This document shows, piece by piece, positions 1-5,283 of a stretch of DNA of 15,094 nt. Position 1 is the first letter of the stretch. Each line of letters opens with the position of its first letter. The notes beneath the pieces were generated by a model. The model had not been told where the DNA came from. It saw only the letters and a program-made list of their open reading frames with translations, and did no database searches. The stretch is from Planctomycetota bacterium (lineage in GTDB: Bacteria; Planctomycetota; Planctomycetia; Pirellulales; Thermoguttaceae), in NCBI GenBank assembly GCA_018897395.1, contig JAHIKV010000037.1, forward strand, positions 1 to 15,094. Reading direction: 5' to 3'. The translations under genes were made by a program, and so were the position numbers.

Positions 1-54
1 CCCAACTTCGACAGGGACTTCCACCCTGCTGATTCGATACACTTACAAGCGCAC

Positions 55-111
55 TAGGACGGATTTCCTAATCCGTCCAGTTTTCGGGGACGGATTGGGA
101 AATCCGTCCTA
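55..111. repeat. Palindrome doublet (REP/BIME-like)
   Basis: Two hairpins lie head to head. The first (57-78) has a perfect 9-bp stem, GGACGGATT with AATCCGTCC, around a TCCT loop. The second (88-109) has the same 9-bp stem around GGGA. The whole element is also an outer inverted repeat: 55-78 is the reverse complement of 88-111 with one mismatch. A 9-nt spacer separates the two halves. This architecture resembles REP/BIME elements. Nothing recognisable lies in 1-54. It sits 163 bases upstream of the NRDE gene, and no promoter role is evident. Confidence 0.75.
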
Positions 112-273
112 CAGAATTGCACACGTTATTCATTTTCAGATACTTATCCGGTGGAACGCGGGGAAATCGCCGCCGAAATAGCCCATATAGGGGGTGTAAG
201 AGCGGTGAAAAATCCGTTATTTTATAGGTACAAGCAAGCAAGCTCGAATTCTCTTCGTCTTGGTGGAGAAACC

Positions 274-1143
274 ATGTGTACGATGGCTATCCTGTACCGC
301 GTTGCCCGAGGTACTCCCATTCTGATCGCCGCGAATCGTGAGGAGCGTTACGACCGCCCGACGCAATATCCCAAGATTCAGTCGGGATCGCCGCGGGTGG
401 TGTGCGGAATCGACCGACGTGCGGGGGGGACTTGGCTGGGGGTGAACCAACATGGGCTGTTCTGCGCGGTCAGCAACCGGCGGAAGAAGGACCTGCCCGC
501 CGAGCCGCGTTCACGCGGACTACTATGCCGCGAACTACTCGAGCTATGCACCGCCAAGGAGGCCTCCGCCTACGCCGCCAAGGAGCTTTCCAGGGGCATC
601 TACGCGGGGGCCAACTACGTCTGCGCCGATGGCCGCTACGCCGCCGTGGTCCACGGCGGGGATACCGTTGAAGTGGTCGAACTGACGCCGGGCCTGCACG
701 TGCTAAGCGACGGGAACGTCGACGACCCACGCGACCCGCGCCACGAGTTCGTCCGCCGCATGTTGACCTTGCACACCTTGGATTCCGCCGTGACGTTCCT
801 TGCCGTTGCCAGCCGCGTGTTCGGGCGAAAGGTGGACGACGAGGGACGACGCGGCGTGGTCCTCTCCGGCGCGGAGTCGGGCACGGTCTCGTCCACGTTG
901 CTCTCGCTGCCGCGGAAGATTCAGCACGCGGTATATCAGTACGCCCCCGGTCCGCCCTGCGACTGCGCCTTCGACGATCTCTCCGCGTTGTTGCGCCAGG
1001 TCCTTTCGGCCGAGCGGATGCGCAAGGCCCGCGAGGGCAACGGCAAGTCCGCCCAGCCCTCGCACTCCCGCAAGGCGAAAGAAAAGACAAAAGTCAAGGT
1101 GAAGGCCGGCGGCAAGAGGCAGACCGTCAAGAAGCGCGGATAG
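274..1143 (+). CDS. NRDE (TANGO2) family protein
   Basis: This is a 289-residue protein of the NRDE/TANGO2 family (Ser/Thr/Asn-rich 'transport and Golgi organization 2' homologues), whose biochemical role in bacteria is not settled. The start at 274 is chosen because a GGAG at 265-268 lies 5 nt before the ATG and because family members begin with Met-Cys; the protein opens MCTMAILYR. Cys2 is the position of the putative N-terminal nucleophile of this Ntn-hydrolase-like fold. The family signature appears as NREER at residues 21-25, with Glu in place of the usual Asp. A GGTWLGVNQHGLF segment follows and is also typical. The last 35 or so residues are a Lys/Arg-rich low-complexity tail (KAKEKTKVKVKAGGK) that is not part of the usual domain. 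The frame is open upstream to 151, but that stretch is AT-richer and unlike the family. It is probably a cytosolic monocistronic gene. Confidence 0.88.
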   Translation: MCTMAILYRVARGTPILIAANREERYDRPTQYPKIQSGSPRVVCGIDRRAGGTWLGVNQHGLFCAVSNRRKKDLPAEPRSRGLLCRELLELCTAKEASAYAAKELSRGIYAGANYVCADGRYAAVVHGGDTVEVVELTPGLHVLSDGNVDDPRDPRHEFVRRMLTLHTLDSAVTFLAVASRVFGRKVDDEGRRGVVLSGAESGTVSSTLLSLPRKIQHAVYQYAPGPPCDCAFDDLSALLRQVLSAERMRKAREGNGKSAQPSHSRKAKEKTKVKVKAGGKRQTVKKRG

Positions 1144-1216
1144 CCGCACTGTGTTGGATCAACGACTGGCCCAAGTGCCCCGCATCTGTGATTGAACTAC
1201 GGAAAGAAATCCTAAC

Positions 1217-1231
1217 GCGGGCTAAGCCCGC
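1217..1231. repeat. Short GC palindrome
   Basis: GCGGGCT and AGCCCGC flank a single central A, giving a 7-bp inverted repeat in the 235-nt gap between the NRDE gene and the DUF433 pair. It lies 73 nt past the NRDE stop and has no adjacent T-run, so a terminator role is doubtful. A weaker imperfect inverted repeat (TGCGC...GCGCA) occupies 1254-1270. Nothing else is recognisable in 1144-1378. Confidence 0.45.
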
Positions 1232-1378
1232 AACCCAAAAGAACTTACAAACATGCGCGCACGGTGCGCAAAAGTTTCGACGTAAGACTCTAAAGCTCCC
1301 GGCACGATAACATGGTGAACCCGTTCATCAACAAGCCTTTTTGAAGGGCTTTGGGGAACGCTGAAAGCGAGGTTGAAA

Positions 1379-1603
1379 ATGAATGAACGCATTATTATTG
1401 ATCCTCGGATATGTCACGGTAAACCGGTGATTCGCGGCACGCGAGTGCCGGTGGCACGGGTCATTGGGTACTTGGCCGGTGGAATGGGATTCGAGGACGT
1501 GCAAAATGATTTCGATCTCTCGCCCGAGGACGTGCGTGCGGCACTCGACTACGCGGCGGAATTGTTGAATCAGGAACAGCACCATCCTCACAATGGAGGC
1601 TAA
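1379..1603 (+). CDS. DUF433 antitoxin-like protein, copy 1
   Basis: A 74-residue DUF433 protein, a small winged-helix-like family usually encoded next to DUF5615 PIN-like toxins and treated as the antitoxin/DNA-binding partner. Family features are the IIIDPRICHGKPVIRGTRVP start (residues 5-24 or so), the VARVIGYLAGGM segment and the closing LSPEDVRAALDYAAELL helix. ATG 1379 is chosen because GCGAGG (1367-1372) lies 6 nt upstream; the TTG at 1373 would abut the ribosome site. Its stop (TAA 1601-1603) is 8 nt before a second DUF433 gene, and a GGAGG for that gene lies inside this gene's last codons. The pair most likely forms one operon that arose by tandem duplication: both copies start within the identical string AAAATGAATGAA. 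Confidence 0.9.
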   Translation: MNERIIIDPRICHGKPVIRGTRVPVARVIGYLAGGMGFEDVQNDFDLSPEDVRAALDYAAELLNQEQHHPHNGG

Positions 1604-1611
1604 TAGCAAAA

Positions 1612-1851
1612 ATGAATGAATCCATGTTTGATCGTATCACTATCAACCGGAATCAGATGGGCGGGGCGCCGTGCATTCGCGGCTTCCGAATACCAGTCGC
1701 CACAGTCGTCGGCATGGTCGCCGATGGGATGACGGAGGCGGAAATCCTAGCCACCTATCCCGATCTCGAGCCGGAAGATATTCGCGCGTCGTTGCGTTTT
1801 GCCGCGGAAGCCGTTCGAGAACGAGAGTTGCCTCTCGTGGCCCACTCATGA
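1612..1851 (+). CDS. DUF433 antitoxin-like protein, copy 2
   Basis: A 79-residue DUF433 protein, paralogous to the preceding gene. Residues 7-29 (DRITINRNQMGGAPCIRG, then FRIPV) match the family's N-terminal motif, and residues 46-70 contain the LEPEDIRASLRFAAE helix that normally ends the fold. The tail ERELPLVAH also looks like a normal family terminus, so the protein itself appears intact. GGAGG at 1595-1599 is 12 nt from the ATG. In most genomes a DUF5615 toxin gene directly follows a DUF433 gene. Here only the toxin's C-terminal end follows (1850-1948), so this antitoxin appears orphaned. It may still repress its own promoter. The two copies differ enough that they may have had different partners. 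Confidence 0.9.
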   Translation: MNESMFDRITINRNQMGGAPCIRGFRIPVATVVGMVADGMTEAEILATYPDLEPEDIRASLRFAAEAVRERELPLVAHS

Positions 1852-1948
1852 ATTGGATGGCGGATCGATCGTCGTCATCGAAGAAAATCGTATTCGTGTT
1901 CGCGAGCTTCCGATTCAAGGAGGACAGCGGCAAGAACTCGTGCCATGA
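1850..1948 (+). pseudogene. C-terminal remnant of a DUF5615 (PIN-like) toxin
   Basis: Read in the frame starting at 1850, which is neither the DUF433 frame nor that of the next gene, the sequence encodes GGSIVVIEENRIRVRELPIQ and then a short tail, ending at TGA 1946-1948. This closely matches the characteristic end of DUF5615 Mut7-C/PIN-like toxins, in which a 'G-x-IVV-(E/D)-(E/D)-x-R-(I/V)-R-x-R-x-LP(I/L)' strand closes the protein. The N-terminal roughly 80-90 residues with the catalytic acidic residues are missing. There is no ATG and no ribosome site for this frame; a TTG at 1853 is the only possible start. It is read as the scar of a deletion that removed the toxin body after the second DUF433 stop. 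The identification rests on pattern memory, not an alignment. Confidence 0.7.
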
Positions 1949-2730
1949 GCATCATCACCCTAACCACCGATTTCGGCCCCGGCAGCGCCTACGTGGCGGC
2001 CGTCAAGGGGGTGATCCTTTCGATCCACCCGTCCGCCACGATCGTCGACCTGAGCCACGACGTGCCGCCGCAAGACATCCGCCGCGCGGCCCTGCTGCTT
2101 GACGACGCGGCCGATTGTTACCCGCCCGAGACGATCCATCTGGTGGTGGTCGATCCGGACGTGGGGACCGACCGGGCCATCGTCTACGCGGAGATCGGTT
2201 CGCAGCGGTTCATCGCCCCGGACAACGGCCTGCTGAGCCGGCTGGCGGCGCGGACACGGCCGTCGAAAATCATCCGGCTCGCCGAGCCGGAGTATTGGCG
2301 GCAGCCCGTCTCGGCCACCTTTCACGGCCGCGACATCATGGCCCCGGTGGCGGCGCGGCTGGCACTGGGACTCGATCCCGACCGGCTCGGTCCGCCGCTG
2401 GAGAAGCTCACGCCGCTCGATTGGCCTCAGGTCCGCTCGGCCCCCTCGCGCATCGACGGAGCGGTGATCGAGATCGATTCCTTCGGCAACCTCATCACCA
2501 ACATCGACGCCGAGTCGTTGGCCGGCCGGCCGACCGACCGCCGCGCCTGCGTCGTGTGCAATATCTACGAGACCTGGGGCATCTATCGCACTTATTCCGA
2601 CCAACCCAGTGGAGCGCTGATCGCGCTGATCGGCTCCAGCGGCCGGCTCGAACTGGCGCTGGTCGGCGGCAACGCCGCCCGGCAACTGGGCATCGAACTC
2701 GGCTCGCCGGTAACGTTGGCCTGGGAGTGA
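1945..2730 (+). CDS. SAM hydroxide adenosyltransferase (DUF62 family)
   Basis: A 261-residue member of the DUF62/SAM hydroxide adenosyltransferase family, which hydrolyses S-adenosylmethionine to adenosine and methionine and is related to fluorinase and chlorinase. Family motifs are in order: TLTTDFGPGSAYV (residues 5-17), VDLSHDVPPQDI (34-45), VVVDPDVGTDRA (67-78), APDNGLLS (91-98), TFHGRDIMAPVAA (125-137) and IDSFGNLITNI (177-187). The conserved Asp-Arg-His set of the hydroxide-type enzymes is visible as Asp70, Arg77 and His127 with family-typical spacing. The length is normal. The ATG overlaps the stop of the toxin remnant (ATGA). The only good ribosome site (GGAGG, 1919-1923) is about 21 nt away, so initiation may be weak or coupled. 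It is probably cytosolic and convergent with glnA. Confidence 0.9.
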   Translation: MSIITLTTDFGPGSAYVAAVKGVILSIHPSATIVDLSHDVPPQDIRRAALLLDDAADCYPPETIHLVVVDPDVGTDRAIVYAEIGSQRFIAPDNGLLSRLAARTRPSKIIRLAEPEYWRQPVSATFHGRDIMAPVAARLALGLDPDRLGPPLEKLTPLDWPQVRSAPSRIDGAVIEIDSFGNLITNIDAESLAGRPTDRRACVVCNIYETWGIYRTYSDQPSGALIALIGSSGRLELALVGGNAARQLGIELGSPVTLAWE

Positions 2731-2733
2731 GGG

Positions 2734-2753
2734 GTGGGCGGTTTGCCGCCCAC
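2734..2753. repeat. Hairpin after the DUF62 stop
   Basis: A perfect 8-bp stem, GTGGGCGG with CCGCCCAC around TTTG, begins 3 nt after the TGA of the adenosyltransferase gene. It lies in the 145-nt gap between two convergent genes. It could stop or stabilise transcripts, but no T-run follows, so an intrinsic terminator is not clearly supported. It may instead be one of the dispersed palindromes of this genome. Confidence 0.55.
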
Positions 2754-2833
2754 TGGACTTACACGGACTGACCTTCTCTCCCGGCTGGGCGGCACTCTTC
2801 AACACTGCCACTCTACGTTGCCGGCGGCGGCAA

Positions 2834-2874
2834 TCCCCGTCCCCCGTCCCCCGTCCCCCGTCCCCCGTCCCCGT
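2834..2874. repeat. Heptanucleotide array (CCCCCGT)n
   Basis: Four exact CCCCCGT units (2841-2868) are flanked by a TCCCCGT unit (2834-2840) and a shortened CCCCGT (2869-2874). The array ends one base before the glnA stop codon (complement of 2876-2878), so it forms the start of the glnA 3' untranslated region on the minus strand, where it reads as G-rich (ACGGGGG)n. G-runs of five at 7-nt spacing could in principle form a G-quadruplex in that transcript. Confidence 0.85.
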
Positions 2875-2875
2875 T

Positions 2876-4288
2876 CTAGATGTCGAAGTACAAACAGAAC
2901 TCGTAGGGATGCGGGCGCAACTGCATGGCCTGGACCTCGTGGACCGTCTTGTACCAAATCCAGGTGTCGATCACGTCGGGGGTGAAGACGTCGCCGCGGA
3001 GGAGGAACTCGTGGTCCGCCCGCAAAGCCTTCAGTGCCTCGTCCAGCGAGCCGGGCGTCTGCGGCACGTCCTTCAACTCCTCGGGATCGAGGTCGTAAAT
3101 GTCCTTGTCCAGCGGCTCGCCCGGATCGATCTTGTTCTGAATGCCGTCGATCGCCGCCATGAGGATGGCGGAAAAAGCGAGATAAGGGTTGCAGCTCGGA
3201 TCGGGGCAGCGGAACTCGAGGCGTTTGGCCTTGGGGTTCTGGCTGTACATGGGTATGCGGACGGCCGCCGAGCGGTTCCGTTGCGAGTAGGCCAGGTTGA
3301 CCGGCGCCTCGAAGCCCGGCACCAGCCGCTTGTAGCTGTTGGTGGTCGGGTTGGTGATGCCGCACAGTGCCGGGGCGTGCTTGAGTATGCCGCCGATGGC
3401 GTGGATGCCCTGGTCGCTCAGTCCGGCGTAGCCGCCGCCGGCGAACAACGGTTCGCTCCCCTTCCAGATCGAGATGTGCGTATGCATGCCCGAGCCGTTG
3501 TCGCCGTGGAGCGGCTTGGGCATGAAAGTGACCGTTTTGCCGTGCTTCCGCGCCACGTTCTTTATGACGTACTTGAACATCATCATCTTGTCGGCCATAG
3601 TCACCAGGTCGTCGAACCGCAGGTCGATCTCCGACTGCCCGGCGGTGGCCACTTCGTGATGTTGAGTCTCGACGTTCATCCCGCACTCGATCATCGTCTG
3701 CATCATCTCGTTGCGGATGTTCATCATCTGGTCGGCCGGCGGGACGGGAAAGTATCCTTCCTTGTAGCGCAGTTTGTAGCCCAGGTTCGGCTTCTCCTCG
3801 CGGCCGCGGTTCCATTGGCCCTCGATGCTGTCGAGAAAATAGTAGCCGCTGTTGGGCGTCTGATCGTAGCGGACGTCGTCGAAAATGAAGAACTCGGCCT
3901 CGGGGCCGATGTAGCAGGTGTCGCCGATGCCGGTGCTCTTCAGGTAATTGACCGCCTTGCGGGCGACGTTCCGCGGATCGCGGCTATAATCCTCGCGGGT
4001 GATCGGGTCTTGAATGTTGCAGATCATCGACAGGGTCGGCAGAGCGGAGAACGGATCGAGCACGGCCGTCTCCGGTTGCGGGACCACGAGCATGTCGCTT
4101 TCGTTGATCGCCCGCCAACCGCGGATGCTCGAACCGTCGAACCCCAACCCGTCCTCGAAAACGTCTTCGGTCAGTTTATCGACGGGAATCGTGAAGTGCT
4201 GCCACAGTCCCGGAAAATCCATGAACCGCAGATCGACGGCCTTAACGTTCTTCTCGCGGCATAGCGCCAGCACTTCTTTGGGGGTCAT
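2876..4288 (-). CDS. glnA: Type I glutamine synthetase
   Basis: A 470-residue glutamine synthetase that makes glutamine from glutamate, ammonia and ATP as a cytosolic dodecamer. Numbering runs almost level with the E. coli enzyme: Asp51 in GFDGSS, metal ligands Glu130 and Glu132 in IGPEAEFFIFD, Glu213 in QHHEVATAGQ, Glu220, the HGDNGSGMHTHISIW segment with Asn264 and His269, Glu327 in PGFEAPVN, and Arg339/Arg344 in SQRNRSAAVRIP. Tyr398 in KDIYDLDPEE matches the adenylylation-site tyrosine of GSI-beta enzymes, so control by an adenylyltransferase is possible. The start is supported by AAGGAA 6 nt upstream. A sigma-54 promoter lies about 80-95 nt upstream and NtrC-like sites beyond it. It converges on the adenosyltransferase gene and is divergent from the ECF sigma gene. 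No truncation is seen. Confidence 0.97.
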   Translation of the reverse strand: MTPKEVLALCREKNVKAVDLRFMDFPGLWQHFTIPVDKLTEDVFEDGLGFDGSSIRGWRAINESDMLVVPQPETAVLDPFSALPTLSMICNIQDPITREDYSRDPRNVARKAVNYLKSTGIGDTCYIGPEAEFFIFDDVRYDQTPNSGYYFLDSIEGQWNRGREEKPNLGYKLRYKEGYFPVPPADQMMNIRNEMMQTMIECGMNVETQHHEVATAGQSEIDLRFDDLVTMADKMMMFKYVIKNVARKHGKTVTFMPKPLHGDNGSGMHTHISIWKGSEPLFAGGGYAGLSDQGIHAIGGILKHAPALCGITNPTTNSYKRLVPGFEAPVNLAYSQRNRSAAVRIPMYSQNPKAKRLEFRCPDPSCNPYLAFSAILMAAIDGIQNKIDPGEPLDKDIYDLDPEELKDVPQTPGSLDEALKALRADHEFLLRGDVFTPDVIDTWIWYKTVHEVQAMQLRPHPYEFCLYFDI

Positions 4289-4367
4289 TGCGCGTTCCTT
4301 TCCGTGTACCGTTTACTTGCTTTTCATCGATGGTCCGCCGGCGAAATTTACCTTTTTGCCGGTTAAA

Positions 4368-4383
4368 TGCAAAGCGGGTGCCA
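4368..4383 (-). promoter_or_regulatory. Sigma-54 (-24/-12) promoter of glnA
   Basis: On the minus strand the sequence is TGGCACCCGCTTTGCA, which fits the RpoN consensus TGGCAC-N5-TTGCA with the GG and GC dinucleotides at the required spacing. Transcription would start near 4358, leaving a leader of about 70 nt before the glnA ATG at 4288. Sigma-54 control of glnA is well known in other bacteria (E. coli glnAp2). Confidence 0.8.
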
Positions 4384-4483
4384 TCTTAGACGGAAGTAAT
4401 GAGTGCCGAGTTTGTAAGTTGTTTCGCTCGTTCACTTTGCGGCCATTGAAGCATCTTCCGCCGGCGGCTGATGGACCGATAAG

Positions 4484-4534
4484 TGCATATTTCTTGTGCA
4501 AGTCATGTTTAGCAACTGTGCAATCCGTGATGCA
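4484..4534. promoter_or_regulatory. Possible NtrC-type enhancer sites
   Basis: TGCA-N9-TGCA at 4484-4500 has the geometry of the NtrC site (TGCACCA-N3-TGGTGCA), and its right half TTGTGCA is a good match. A second TGCA-N8-TGCA at 4519-4534 is one base short. They lie roughly 135 and 170 bp upstream of the predicted glnA start point, a normal enhancer distance for a sigma-54 activator. The left half of the first site (TGCATAT) is a weak match, so this is suggestive only. Confidence 0.4.
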
Positions 4535-4746
4535 AACGGGGGCCTCTTCCATAAGTCACGATAGCGTAACGTTTTGCGGCAAAATCACCCCGGTTGTCGC
4601 TGATTTCGAGGTAGGTTCGGCCGCATGGGAACATTATTTGGTAGGCGAGGGGATACCCTCGCGCCAATTTTCCAAAAGGCTTTCGCCCCGAGGTTACAGT
4701 AGCGCTTATGGGAAGAGAGTAAGCGATCCCACTGGGGACCACCGGC

Positions 4747-5283
4747 ATGATCGATTCTTGCGATGCACGTAGCGAAGAGTTCACCAAACTGCTGACGCAG
4801 TGCGAACGGCAGTTGTTCGCCTACGTCCTCGCCATGGTCTGGAGAGCCCAAGACGCGGAAGACCTGTATCAGCAGACCGCGATGTTGCTGTGGGAGAAAT
4901 TCGACGAGTTCGAGCGGGGTACGAACTTCAAGTGCTGGGCCTTCAGCTTCGCCCGGCACGTTGTCTTGAACTTCCAGCGCTCGCAACGGCGCCGCAAGAC
5001 GTTCCTGACGGCCGAGTTGGCTTCGACGCTTGCCGACCGACAGGCCGCCGTGCCCGTCGGAGAGTTGGATTCCTTCGCCGACGCGCTGGGCGATTGCATG
5101 GGCCAACTTAGCGACGCGGATCGGCGACTGATCCATCTTTGCTACGGCGACGAGCAGACCATTAAACAAATCGCGGAAAAACTGGGCCGTCCGGCGCAAA
5201 GCACCTACAACTCGTTGTGCCGTATCCGGCGGAGGCTTTTCGATTGCGTTAAACGGGCGGTTTCACGGGGAAGCGACGCATGA
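4747..5283 (+). CDS. ECF RNA polymerase sigma factor (Rhodopirellula/Verrucomicrobium type)
   Basis: A 178-residue two-domain ECF sigma factor. Region 2 spans about residues 13-82: helices FTKLLTQCERQLFAYVL and then QDAEDLYQQTAMLLWEKF, with the -10 recognition helix ending FKCWAFSFARHVVLNFQRS. Region 4 spans about 109-172: LSDADRRLIHLCYGDEQTIK, then IAEKLGRPAQSTYNSL and CRIRRRLF as the helix-turn-helix that reads the -35. The acidic/tyrosine DLYQQT variant of the usual DLVQET motif is typical of the planctomycete subfamily. The stop overlaps the next ATG (ATGA at 5280-5283), so the sigma factor and the FecR-domain protein are translationally coupled, the arrangement expected for a sigma/anti-sigma pair. 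Direct targets cannot be read from the window; the downstream surface and glycosidase genes are the obvious candidates. Confidence 0.93.
   Translation: MIDSCDARSEEFTKLLTQCERQLFAYVLAMVWRAQDAEDLYQQTAMLLWEKFDEFERGTNFKCWAFSFARHVVLNFQRSQRRRKTFLTAELASTLADRQAAVPVGELDSFADALGDCMGQLSDADRRLIHLCYGDEQTIKQIAEKLGRPAQSTYNSLCRIRRRLFDCVKRAVSRGSDA

Larger units (their letters stand above)
4289..4746. other. Divergent intergenic region glnA / ECF sigma
   Basis: This 458-nt non-coding stretch between divergent genes is AT-richer than the flanks. The glnA side holds the ribosome site, sigma-54 promoter and NtrC-like palindromes described separately. On the sigma-factor side a 7-bp hairpin, GCGAGGG with CCCTCGC around GATA, lies at 4645-4662, about 85 nt before the sigma ATG, and GGGGA (4733-4737) is a plausible ribosome site for that gene. 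No convincing -35/-10 pair was found for the sigma gene, and open frames here look like chance. Confidence 0.6.

Noticed and set aside
151..273. Longer N-terminus for the NRDE protein from the GTG at 151
   Set aside because: The extra 41 codons show no family similarity, lack a ribosome site, and the conserved Met-Cys start with GGAG upstream is at 274.
2909..4264. 451-codon open frame on the plus strand opposite glnA
   Set aside because: It is a mirror of a high-GC conserved gene; its sequence is low in recognisable features and rich in Arg, His and Val, as expected for an antisense shadow.
4014..4772. 252-codon plus-strand frame running into the sigma-factor start
   Set aside because: It overlaps glnA antisense and the regulatory region, has no ribosome site or domain pattern, and is out of frame with the sigma gene.
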